This document shows, piece after piece, positions 22,747 to 32,774 of a DNA stretch of 64,000 bases. The notes beneath the pieces are model-generated. The model had not been told where the DNA came from. It was given only the letters and a program-made list of their open reading frames with translations, and made no database searches. The stretch is from Rhodocollybia butyracea (taxonomy: Eukaryota; Basidiomycota; Agaricomycetes; Agaricales; Omphalotaceae): contig JADNRY010000046.1 in assembly GCA_015501585.1 (NCBI GenBank), positions 1 through 64,000 on the forward strand. The letters run 5' to 3'. The stretch's first letter is position 1. The number at the start of each line of letters is the position of its first letter. A program made the position numbers and the translations under genes.

Positions 22747-24549
22747 ATGAAGGTTTACACGTTGATCCAAATGCTGTTGTCAGCTACGCTGTCTTTCGCT
22801 CAGGATCAGAATGCTACAATGGCTTGCTCCTCGATCGAAAATCTCCTTGGTCCTACCAAAGTACAATCTTCTGGCCTCCAGTTCGAAGCAGGCGCAACTG
22901 GAGCTTGGAACCTTGCGAACGCACAGCTCCGCCCTGCTTGCATTGTCTTCCCTCTGGAGACTTCTGATGTACAAGTGGCTATGAAATCCATCTTTAAGTC
23001 CAATGCACGATATGCGGTCCAAGCCGGAGGTCACAGTGCCATGGAAGGATGGGACAAGTAAGATACGTCGTCTTTATATGGGCCTTTGCTGATACATCCC
23101 TTTTGAAAGCTCCCAGGGTGGTGTTCTAATCTTGTTCTCCCAAATGAACAACATATCGTACAACCAAGAAACAAACACTATTTCCATGGAACCAGGATTA
23201 ACTTGGGGAGAGGCAACAAATGCAATGGAACCTTTTGGTGTGGCTCCCGTTGGCGGTCGAGCAAGGTAGCCATCCTCGTACTTCACAAATGGTTACCTCT
23301 CCTGATGCCTATGTTCTCAGCGCCGTTGGCACGGGTCTTCTCCTCGGAGGCGGAATAAGCTTTCTCTCCCCAGCTCATGGATTTGGAGCTGATAATATCA
23401 AATGTCTTGATGTTGTCCTGGTAGATGGCACACTTGTTGTAGCCACCGTGGACAACGAGTATGCAGACCTGTTTCGCGCTTTGAAGGGAGGTGGAAGTCG
23501 ATACGGAATAGTGACTAAATACGAGCTGTATGCAGTGCACACCGGAACAAGTGCGGATAAGCCGTGGATTGGTGGAACCATCGTTGTACGTTCATCCGGA
23601 CTTATCAGTTTGGCTTCATTCATTATTAGTGTTACAGTACCCAAGCTCGTCTGTGGAGGCAGTGATCAATGCTACAGCGCATTATGTTCAAACTGTTGGA
23701 GATCCCAGAGCTGGTAGGTCTTATACATCGCTATTCTGAGTTGTTGCTTACCTGCATGTTAAGTTCTTTTAGTATCATTGGTGAATGTGATTATTTCAGG
23801 AGAAATCACGGCCATGGCCCAAGTCGAGCTGTTCTACAACGTAACTGATACAAACACGACTACTCTTCCCTCCAGTATATTTGGCGAACTTTTATCGATC
23901 CCTGCTTCGTCAACGAACATCACTCAGCTTAGCTATCTCGAGGTTCTCAACACTAACCCAGCAGGCAACAATAGCGGAAGCGGCGAAACGTTCGGAGCGG
24001 GGGTCTTTTCGACAGCTGAGAGTACTCAGGTGTACCTTGATGCTCGGGCTCACTGGGACAACTTTACCCAAGCAGTCGCTGGAACCGGAGCATATTTCTT
24101 CACCAGTCTCATTTTTACCCCCATACCGTCATCTCAGGTTGAAGCAGGTAGAGCGAGAGGTGGAAATGCTATTCATGCTCCACTTGGGGGCTACGTTGCA
24201 CTGAACCTTGGAGATCAATTGACGCTTGGCGTTGCCCAACCACCACCAGAAGCCGACGAAGCAAAGTTGCTGTTTTTGAACCAGTATATCTTGTTCTCCT
24301 TTTAACTTCTCTGATCTCTCACCATTTCTGTTCAGACTACATCGTTCGCCTGGTTTTCCCTTCTTCATGAACGAATGCGACAAAAGGCAGAATGTCTATG
24401 AAACATACGGAGACTATGAGTTTATGAAGAAAACGTACATGAAGTATGATCCTACTAGGTGAGTTGGGTCTAGTTGTGAGATGATTTGAAATAAATCCAG
24501 GATGTCTAGATTTATCGTCGAGCATATGTCTGGCCCGCCAGGACTGTAA
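22747..24549 (+). CDS. Secreted FAD-linked oxidase (berberine-bridge-enzyme type), intact copy
   Basis: These flavoenzymes oxidise alcohols, sugars or alkaloids and reduce oxygen. Seven exons (22747-23057, 23110-23265, 23321-23585, 23638-23713, 23800-24283, 24336-24458, 24501-24549) sum to 1464 nt (487 aa). A signal peptide is evident (MKVYTLIQMLLSATLSFAQ). The FAD-binding fold contains YAVQAGGHSAMEG, whose His is the likely covalent FAD attachment site, and APVGGRARAVG followed by GGGISFLSPAHGFGADNIKC. The second Cys link found in bicovalent enzymes is absent. EYADLFRALKGGGSRYGIVTKYEL is typical of the family. The C terminus is YDPTR, then a last exon ending GPPGL, like the BBE domain. Several NXT/NXS sites suggest glycosylation. 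The substrate cannot be predicted. Confidence 0.87.
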
Positions 24550-24859
24550 TTTTGTCGTCGTTTAGTTGGCCTGTACCTTGCTTCCTTGCTACCCCTAGAG
24601 TATTTTGTTTTCATCCCAGACTCGAGTGACCGATATTCCCACACTTTCGATCTCTTCCTTTTCTAGCAAGGTCTAGCAATGCTGGTCCACTCAGATAGCG
24701 CACTCACAGTAACATCCTCCAGAGTTAAGCGCTGGTACTTCTCGACTTGACTCTCGGCTGAACGAGAATGACTGAATGCAAAACGGTGATGTTCTCGAAT
24801 TGTTCTCGAATACCCCTTGAAAAGGTCAAAAGTATCCACGACACACCCAATCCACCCAA

Positions 24860-25149
24860 ATGTCCGCCGACGCTCTTTCACAAGACACAGTGCAGCCTTC
24901 AGAGGGTCAACGCACATCGCAAGCAACTAAATCAACTCCATGCCCGTTCCCTCTGTTTCTGCTGCTACTGCCACCACGACCTGAGAATTTGATCCAGATC
25001 TCCTTCAAAGTTCAAGCATTCTTAGAAGACCGAATAAACCACGTCGAGGATTCATCATGTTTTCAAAAGCAGACCAAGATATCCTGAACAAAGTCGCACC
25101 TTTGGTGAATGATATGATTCCGCAAGTTGTGGATGATGTGTACGCGAGA
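24860..25149 (+). pseudogene. Truncated protoglobin 5' fragment at the duplication junction
   Basis: It matches the first exon of the complete protoglobin gene (27595-27900): an ATG, the segment PSEGQRT, then an EDRIN block and sequence equivalent to APLVNDMIPQVVDD. The reading frame is shifted within the Thr-rich stretch and ends at a TGA near 25087. The homology stops at about 25149, where the second duplication unit begins. There are no later exons, so no functional globin can be made. Confidence 0.8.
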
Positions 25150-25439
25150 GGATGAGGATCTATAGTACCACTGAGTACTTGGTACGTACTGGTTCTAATG
25201 GTATCTAGCGTTGCCTTCCTCGGCGGAATCGCCCCTTTTTCTGAATGTCGGCGCTGTTCGGCTGATTTCTACCACTTCAAGTTTAGGACCTAGATCTACC
25301 TAGATGCGACGGGAAGTGATCCATTGCAATATCTTTATCAAAGAGACCGTGGAGCCGATGTTTTGTCAATATACCGTGCTCCTCGTGCATCCAGTGTAGC
25401 ATGGCATTTGCGCGGAATTCACTTTGGTGGTATCCAACC

Positions 25440-27251
25440 ATGAAGATTTACATGTTATTCCAATTGCTGTTGTCAGCTGCGCTGTCTTTCGCTTAGGCTC
25501 AAAATGCTACAATGGCTTGCTCCTCTATCGAAAGTCTCCTTGGTCCTACCAAAATTCAATCTTCTGGACCCCAATTCGAAGCTGGCGCAACTAGAGCTTG
25601 GAACCTTGCAAACGCACAGATCCGCCCTGCTTGCATTGTCTTCCCTCTGGAGACTTCCGATGTACAAGTGGCTATGAGAACCATCTTCCAGTTCAATACA
25701 CGATATGCGATCCAAGCCGGAGGTCACAGTGGCATGGAAGGATGGGACAAGTAAGACTGTTTATGTCGTTTTTATTTGGTGATACAACCCTTTCGAAAGT
25801 TCCCAGGGTGGTGTTCTAATCTTGTTCTCCCAAATGAACAACATATCGTATAACCGAGAAACAAATACTATTACCATGGAGCCAGGATTAACTTGGGGAG
25901 AGGCAACAAATGCAATGGAACCTTTTGGTGTGGCTCCCGTTGGCGGTCGAGCAAGGTGAGACCATCCTCGTACTTCATACATGTTTACTCTCCTGACACC
26001 TATGTTCTCTCAGCTCCGTTGGCACAGGTGTTCTCCTTGGAGGCGGAATAAGCTTTCTCTCCCCAGCTCATGGATTTGGAGCCGATAATATCAAATGTCT
26101 TGACGTTGTCCTGGTAGATGGCACGCTTGCTGTAGCGACCGTGGACAACGAGTATGCAGACCTGTTTCGCGCTCTGAAGGGAGGCGGAAATCGATATGGA
26201 ATAGTGACTAAATACGAGTTGTATGCAGTGCGCACAGGAACAAATGCGGATAAGCCGTGGATTGGTGGATCCATCGCTGTACGTTCATCCGGACTTTCAG
26301 TTTGGCCTCATTCATTGTTAGCGTTACAGTACCCAAGCTCGTCTGTGGAAGCGGTGATCAATGCTACAGCGCATTATGTTCAAACTGTTGAAGACCCCAG
26401 GGCTGGTAGGCCATATACACCGCTCCCCCGAGTTGCTGCCTTACCTTTGCATGTTAAGTTCTCGAAGTATTGATGGTGAATATGATTGTTTCGGGAGAAA
26501 TCACGCCTATGGCCCAAGTCGAGCTGTTCTACAACGTAACTGACACAAACATGACTACTCTTCCCTCCAGTATATTTGGCGAACTTTTATCGATCCCTGC
26601 TTCGTCGACGAACATCACTCAGCTTAGCTATCTCGGGGTTTTCAACACCAACCCAGCAGGCAACGCTAGTGGAAGTGGCGAGATGTTCGGAGCGGGGGTC
26701 TTTTCGTCAGCTGAAAATACTCAGGTGTACCTTGATGCTCGGGCTCACTGGGACAACTTTACCCAGGCAGTTTCTGGAACTGGAGCATATCTCTTTACAA
26801 GTCTCATTTTTACACCCATACCGTCATCTCAGATTGAGGCAGGTAGAGCGAGAGGTGGAAATGCTATAGAGGCTCCACTCGGGGGCTACGTTGCGCTGAA
26901 TCTCGGGGATACACTGACGGTTGGTGTTGCCCAGCCACCACCAGAAGGTGACGAAGCAAAGTTGCTGTTTTTGAACCAGTATATCTTGTTCTCATTTAAC
27001 CTCTCTGATTTCTGACCATTTCTGTTCAGACTACATCGCTCGCCTGGTTTTCCCTTCTTCATGAACGAATGCGACAAAAGGCAGAATGTCTACGAGACAT
27101 ATGGAGACTATGAGTTTATGAAAAAAACATACATGAAGTATGATCCTACAAGGTGGGTCACTGGGTCCGGTTGTGGGGTGAGATGGTTTGTATTAAATTC
27201 AATATATCTAGATTTATCGTCGAGCATATGTCCGGCCCCCTAGGACTGTGA
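25440..27251 (+). pseudogene. Second FAD oxidase copy, broken by a nonsense codon and lost splice acceptors
   Basis: The gene structure is parallel to the intact copy and most exons remain readable (ANAQIRPACIVFPLETSDVQ, LKGGGNRYGIVTKYEL). Codon 19, at the end of the signal peptide, is TAG (25494-25496), where the intact copy has CAG. The acceptor before exon 5 reads CGG at 26492-26494 instead of CAG. The last acceptor (CCAG in the intact copy) has also changed, although a nearby TCTAG might substitute. A start at the ATG of MACSSIES downstream would give a protein without a signal peptide and would still face the exon 5 problem. Likely a recent pseudogene. Confidence 0.83.
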
Positions 27252-27594
27252 ATATCTCAGGCTTCTGTCGTTTATGGTTATTACAAGTTAGCCTGTATCT
27301 TGCTTGCCCTAAAGTATCTTTTTCATCCAAGATTCGAGCGACAAATAATTCAACGCTTTCCATCCGTAGTGGTCTTCCTTTCAAGATATAGAAAGGAGAT
27401 CCACTCGGATGGCGGATTCATCAGACCGCACTTCCTTACCGTTGACGAGTTAAGCGCCGGTACTTCCCGACTGTGTTCTCGACTGAACGAGAACGATTGA
27501 ATGCAAAACGGTGATGTTCTCGAATTGTTCTCGAGCCTGAATACCGCCTTGAAAAGGGCAAAAGTATTCACTAATACACACACAATCCATCCGA

Positions 27595-28583
27595 ATGTCT
27601 ACCGAGCCTTCTGAAGGTCAACGCACCCCGCAAGCAACTGAATCAACTTCATGCCCGTTTCCCTCTGTTACTACTGCTACTACCACCGCATGCTCAAGTT
27701 CTGCTATAACCCAAGAGGTTGATCCAGAGCTCCTTAGAACATCCTTAGAAGACCGAATAAACTATGTCAAGGATTTCATCATGTTTGGAAAAGCAGACCA
27801 AGCTATCCTGAACAAGGTCGCACCTTTGGTGAATGATATGATTCCGCAGGTTGTGGATGATCTGTACGCGAAACTATTTGAGTTTGACATCACAAAACAG
27901 GTGAGCTGTTTTCGTTTCAGACCCGTCAAAGTGTCTGCAATTGAACGCTTTTCGCAGATATTTTTGAAAAGAAACGCGGTATGCAAGCCCATGTTTCCAG
28001 CCTGTGTAGTGGAATCAATGATTTCTCCAAGGGCTTTGACGGGCCTATTCCATCCAAACTCGAAGACCTAACACTAGATTGTGCTCAACTGGTATACAGA
28101 AAGGTTCGATCATACTCACACAAACTTGTCGTAGTGGTGCTCATGTGTGGTGGCATTAGATTTTCATGAAATCATGGGCTCGTCGTGTTCTTACATCCGA
28201 CTACTCATCCGGCAAGACTTGGGCTTACATGTATAAAGTCGGAATAATGCATACCGGAGTCAAGTCGTTCAAGCATAAGAATCATACCTCCCCCTTGGTC
28301 GTACCATGCGAGTTACCTTTTATTTTAACAAGTACACATATGTCGCTGATGTTTCATTCCCCAGATCGCGACTGTGCGCTCTCTTTAGGGTGGATTCAAA
28401 CGGCCATACAGACGACAATATTGAAACTAGATGACGAAGAACTTTCAAGCCTAGAAAAGATCGCAGCCATTACTGCTGTCAGCAAGGTGTGTATCAATGT
28501 TTTGTACTTTTCGTCGACTAAGGAGGTTTCAGATTCTGTGGATCAAGAACGACCTATTTGCTAGGCATTATATCACAGAGTAA
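27595..28583 (+). CDS. Fungal protoglobin (globin-coupled-sensor-type heme protein)
   Basis: Protoglobins bind heme and gaseous ligands; the fungal single-domain forms have no known signalling partner. Exons 27595-27900, 27958-27978 (21 nt), 28032-28103, 28160-28307, 28365-28486 and 28533-28583 sum to 720 nt (239 aa). A Ser/Thr-rich leader of about 45 residues precedes the domain. Landmarks: SLEDRINYVKDFIMFGKADQ, NDMIPQVVDDLYAKLFEFD, MKSWARRVLTSDY, and YKVGIMHTGVKSFKHK, whose His in GIMHTG is the likely proximal heme ligand. VVPYRDCALSLGWIQTAI and LWIKNDLFARHYITE close the fold. The fourth intron (28308-28364) must use a GC donor (GCGAGT). The gene lies 340 bp downstream of the broken oxidase copy. 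Confidence 0.85.
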
Positions 28584-28633
28584 AGTCCTGCTACATATTG
28601 TACCGTACATCCCAATAATTATTGCCATGCCAT

Positions 28634-30323
28634 CTAATCCATCTGCATGGCTGTATCATCGTCCTCACCGAAGAGGTCGCCTTCGGCAATTCCAACAGGC
28701 GCCTCACCCTCTGAATCCGAATCATGGTGATTTCTAACAACAACAATTCCTTCCTTCTGCATTCTCTCTTTCTCTTCCAGTTCATCTCTTTGTGCCATTT
28801 TCATTTCGAGATCAGACGCCAGCTTCTTGAGTGCATCTTCGAACCGTTTCTGTGATTACAAGGTCATCAACGTACTCAAATTCAAGATGAGGAGCGCATA
28901 TACCCTGATCAGAGGATTGGCGGAACTAGCAATCTCATTACCCTTCTTAGCCACAGCAGCCTCGAGATCGCGAATTTCTTCGTTCAGCAGTTTCTTCGCC
29001 TGGGATTGCTCGTCATCATCATCGTCGTCCTCTTCGTCATCGCTATCGTCTTCATCATCATCCTCGTCATCCTCGTCACCCAGAGCCAAATCCAGTTCGG
29101 CAGCCAGTTCTTCGTCAATGTCCCCGTCTTGCTCTGCCTCTTCCTCTTCCTCCTCTTCATCTTCATCTCCGAGAATGGCGCCAGGCGTAGCCGCGTCACC
29201 CAGGTCTGATATTGCAGGAGTGGGCGCATCTAGCGGTTCTTCACGCTCTATAAATTCAGAATCGGATAGGTCAGGGTTCACGTTCTCGAGGACGTCTATA
29301 ACATTCGTTAGACCAAGGATAACATACAAAAATGTCTTCTTACCGTATTGAATTTCTGTTGCTAGAGCGTCTTCCTCTATTAGCCTCTCTACTTCTTGTT
29401 CTACAGTTTCTATGGTCTAAGTGGCGGAAATCAGCTTTGACTTCGACTATGTTTAGTTTCAGTAAGGAGACACACCCGTTTATTGATTCTCTTCCTGAAT
29501 CGCCGTTTCCGTACATGAGCAAGTGGAGGTGTGATTCCATGCGGCCATATAAAATCATCGATGTTAAAGGTTTTATCGCGAGTTACAACATCTTCGTTCT
29601 CGAGGCGGTCTTCGACGACGAGCATCTGAGAAACAAGCGGGCAGAGTGTTATATTCGTTAACATTTACGATCAAAGATACAGTGAATAACCTGGCATATG
29701 TCTGCTACTTTGAACATCTGCTTATTATCGACAGTCTTCTGAGACTCGATTATACAGGGCATGTCGACGAGCTTGGATGAATAAGTGTTGTTGCCTATAG
29801 TAAATACGCCACGACGAGAATCTGTGGATATTATCAGACAAGAGGTGGCATGTATGCGCGATTGACACACACCTTTGAATTTGAACCATACGTCTGGAGG
29901 CACCTGTCTTGAAGCTACAGCTTTCCTAAGCTTTTCACAATCTTCTCCAGCTGGTACTCTCAGGATAAATTGCTCCTCAAACGCGAGATCTTCATCGTCC
30001 GAGTCCAGTTCGCGGTCATACTGCCCCAAAAAAGACATTCCAGGAGCCTGAGCAGCCAACTTTTCGCTTAACTTGAGCTTGAGCTTTGGCTGAAATTTTC
30101 CTCGTGCGCCAGACCGAGTTGTTCTTTCCGTAGGCTCCTTGATTACAATTGGAGGAACATGCGGTTGGTTCTGGCTGCTTGCTCGTAAACGCGACGAAGT
30201 GCGAGGACCTGCAGTCGATGATGCCAGCACCGCTGCTAATGATTCTGGTGGAGGGTCAGCGGCGACATTAGAGGGTCCGGCTTGTGGTTCTTCATCGTCA
30301 ACGACGATTAAGTCCTCGTACAT
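28634..30323 (-). CDS. TFIID subunit TAF7
   Basis: TAF7 is a TFIID subunit that contacts TAF1. The N-terminal TAFII55 domain is clear: FEEQFILRVPAGEDCEKLR (near 29980), the RRGVFTIGNNTYSSKLVD strand region and PCIIESQKT, MFKVADICQ, then MLVVEDRLENED and FIWPHGITPPLAHVRKRRF (basic WPHGL-like block). The C terminus has a very acidic run of Asp/Glu (near 29010-29170) and a predicted coiled coil (KKLLNEEIRDLEAAVAKK), ending DDTAMQMD. The first in-frame ATG is at 30323; frames further upstream lack one. The E2 gene starts 66 bp away on the other strand, and the protoglobin gene ends 50 bp from the TAF7 stop. Confidence 0.86.
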
Positions 30324-30389
30324 GTCGTGTCGGTTAGAAGAAGAGGTGTCACGGGCCAACGGCCCGATAATCGTCTTCAATCACTAACC
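30324..30389. promoter_or_regulatory. Very short bidirectional promoter between TAF7 and an E2 gene
   Basis: Only 66 bp separate the two start codons, so transcription start sites must lie inside or overlap the neighbouring gene's leader. If TAF7 starts upstream of 30323 the gap would be smaller still. Confidence 0.55.
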
Positions 30390-31309
30390 ATGACCAGTAC
30401 TGCCCTTCGGTAAGTTGCAGGTTTTTACTCGTCATCGGCTTGTTCTTACATTTGCATTAGTCGAATCCAAAAGGTATGATTCACTTTAAGGCCTTTAATG
30501 AGTGAAAAACCAAATTATCCGCGTAGGAACTGCGAGATATCAATAATCAGCCACTCGAGGTACGCCTCACGCGCTGGCCTCCGCACTCTGTCCTAATATC
30601 CTTCCAGAATGTCACCATAGAAGTAAAGGACGATAATATGTTTGAATGGGACTGTGCTATCATCGCAGATGTAGATGATCTCTTAAACGCCACCCATGTC
30701 TCTTTTCTGACCCTAAATCTAGTCAGACTCACCGTACAAAGGCGGTACCTTCAAGTTTGCATTGTCTTTACCTCCAAACTTTCCGTTCAAAGCACCCTCA
30801 GTACGCATCGGGAAAGCTATCAATAGAAAAATTTCCAAGCTTACACAAGTATAGGTAACGTTCAAGACAAAGATATATCATCCTGGAATCAACGAAGAGG
30901 GGGCTATCTGTGTTCCTGTCCTACGAGACGAGGTGCGGCGTGCTCATTCATAACTTTTGTTTGTTTATGCTCATAGTTCCAAATTACAGTGGAAGCCTTC
31001 AGTGACTCTCGCAACAGGCAAGAAACATTGCCAGCCTTTTTCGCCCGATGTTAACGAGGCTCTTTTAGTCCTCTCCATAATACAAGAGAAGCTCAACAAC
31101 CCAAGTCCCGACGACCCATTCGAGCCAGAGATTGCTGCGGTGCGTTGGAATGTCATTGGCCTCCACACATTGACTCATTGTTATAACAGCTTGTAAAGAA
31201 TGATAAATCCAAGTTCCTCGCAACCGCAAAGGAGTGGACGAAGAAGTGAGTGCCGATCTTCCTAGCTATGGAATTTTACTGATGTTAGATAAATAGACAT
31301 GCCATGTAG
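30390..31309 (+). CDS. Ubiquitin-conjugating enzyme E2 (ten exons)
   Basis: E2 enzymes carry ubiquitin or a related modifier as a thioester on a Cys. Ten exons sum to 453 nt (150 aa), the usual E2 core length. The first, second and last are only 20, 13 and 13 nt (30390-30409, 30461-30473, 31297-31309). Landmarks: MTSTALRRIQKELRDINNQP, FEWDCAII, DSPYKGGTFKFALSLPPNFP, then TKIYHPGINEEGAICVPVLR with the active-site Cys, WKPSVTLATVLSIIQEKLNN, PSPDDPFEPEIAA and KFLATAKEWTKKHAM. The HPN triad common to most E2s reads HPG here. Intron 7 (31018-31068) has a GC donor (CAG|GCAAGA). The exact E2 subtype is not clear to me. Confidence 0.86.
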
Positions 31310-31850
31310 AGATACCCTTGCTGCATGCTGGTGATAGCGGCGATTCATAAATACTAACCTGTACCGATATACAATTTAATGATCTTATTCACATACTCAG
31401 TTACTGATGTAAACGTCCTGTGGAGTTGCTTGGTTTCTTTCAGGTATAACCTTTCATGTCAGAAATATTTTTGAAGAGACAGAGTTTCACAGGAAGCAAC
31501 TCTTTTTTTACCAACTTTCTGCTCGAGCCTCGCGGACCGCACCGTTGTGCCTTGTTTACTGAGCTCGCTGATATATTTGAAAGCATCATTTTTTGTCTTA
31601 CTCGCGCCGCTCTAAATTTAACGCCCACGACCGTACGTCACTAGGTACGTCGCGTACCAGCGCGTACCATGGTCACTAGGTAGTAGTACGTCACTAGGTA
31701 CGCGACGCGACGTTGCCTGTTTTTGAAGTGCTCAGAACAGAAACGTTCCCCGAGACTTTTCAACACTGTAGGAATCATGATTCAATTGTTATGATACACA
31801 CTTCACTCGTTACTTACACTGACAACAATCTCACTTACGACTAAATAACT
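31310..31850. other. Intergenic region between E2 and NTAQ1 (convergent ends) with a repeat block
   Basis: Both genes end toward this region. The frames here do not encode a recognisable protein. A cluster of short direct repeats lies at 31633-31702 (listed separately). Confidence 0.4.
31633..31702. repeat. Two identical 17-bp direct repeats with a partial third copy
   Basis: GTACGTCACTAGGTACG occurs at 31633-31649 and again at 31686-31702. A partial copy (GGTCACTAGGTA) is at 31671-31682. Between them CGCGTACCA is repeated twice (31651 and 31661). Each unit contains GTAC at both ends, giving partial palindromic character. Confidence 0.75.
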
Positions 31851-32653
31851 TTAAGCATCCTGTTTCGAACCAAAGAAGTCACAGACTTGTTCAACACTCA
31901 ATACGTCCCCATATCCTTGACCTGAGCGCATTGAGATGAAGTCCATCAAATTGTGGGTAATACCGTTTTCGACGCAGAATTTTCCGCGCAGATTTGGATA
32001 GGGAGGAATAATTGTCGGATCTGGAACGGCATCAGAGCCAGTCGTGTTGAGCTGATGGTTTAGGCTGTTAGGCTGGGCTCAAGGCGATAGTGAAAGCGCG
32101 CACCATATGTGATCTATCGGACGCGAAATGGTCCAAAAGCGTAGCTGCAGGTACAACTCGGAAGATACTGATAGTAAATTGATAAATCCAAGCTACTGAA
32201 GCCCCGCATGATTGCAACTCACCTCTGATATGTATCGGGGACGGTAGAAAAAGTACGATCAAAGTAACTATCCCAAGTCGCGGGAATCTCCAGTTGGGTA
32301 TCGAAATCATAGACCCAGCTATGCTCACTTGAGGGCTGCTTTCGAGGACGTAGGACGGCGATGGCATGATAGTCCCATACTACAGGTGAACCTAACTCTT
32401 TTGAAATCTTTTGATTCAATAAAGCAACCTAGGAGACGGTCATAATTTATGATACCAAGTTGAAATTTTTACGTGCCGATTTGGCATGGTTAGAGATGAA
32501 GACGGTATAAGGCTCCCAAAGCTCTGATATTGATGAATCTTGGGTGAAAGACTCCATCAAGAGATACACATTTTCTTCGCACCAATGCGATGTGTACATT
32601 GAGTTTTCAGGAAGAGGAGGTGGCGAAGAGTTCACGCGCGTCGTAGAACCCAT
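31851..32653 (-). CDS. N-terminal glutamine amidase NTAQ1 (WDYV-type)
   Basis: NTAQ1 deamidates N-terminal Gln to Glu, the first step of the Arg/N-degron pathway. The minus strand gives YTSHWCEENVYLLMESF with the catalytic Cys (family YCEENIW), EPYTVFISNHAK, VVWDYHAIAVL with the catalytic His, and WVYDFDTQLEIPATWDSYF with the catalytic Asp. FRVVPAATLLDHFASDRSHM is the conserved end of the core. The C terminus reads MDFISMRSGQGYGDVLSV and ends FFGSKQDA. All three catalytic residues are present and the length is normal. The gene starts 121 bp from the oppositely oriented BTB gene. Confidence 0.9.
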
Positions 32654-32774
32654 TGTTGCAAGTTAAGCATCAACGAAGACGGATGACTCGATGAGCAGTA
32701 ATGTGACGTTGTGACCGAAATTACTTACTCCAAAACTACAAAGGCAATATTTCTTTCTTGTCCTTTCATCGATA

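Larger units (their letters stand above)
22410..27866 (+). repeat. Tandem segmental duplication, two units of about 2.7 kb (FAD oxidase plus 5' part of a protoglobin gene)
   Basis: Unit 1 (about 22410-25149) and unit 2 (about 25150-27866) contain the same order: promoter segment, oxidase, intergenic segment, and the first part of a protoglobin gene. Unit 2 continues into the complete protoglobin gene. Nucleotide similarity is high in exons and lower in introns. The unit boundary is sharp: after GATGATGTGTACGCGA at about 25149 the sequence changes into the beginning of the next unit (GGATGAGGATCTATAGTACC), while the full gene continues GATCTGTACGCGAAACTATT at 27861. Confidence 0.85.

Noticed and set aside
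28827..29351. Ser-rich plus-strand frame
   Set aside because: It is the antisense image of the acidic Asp/Glu run of TAF7.
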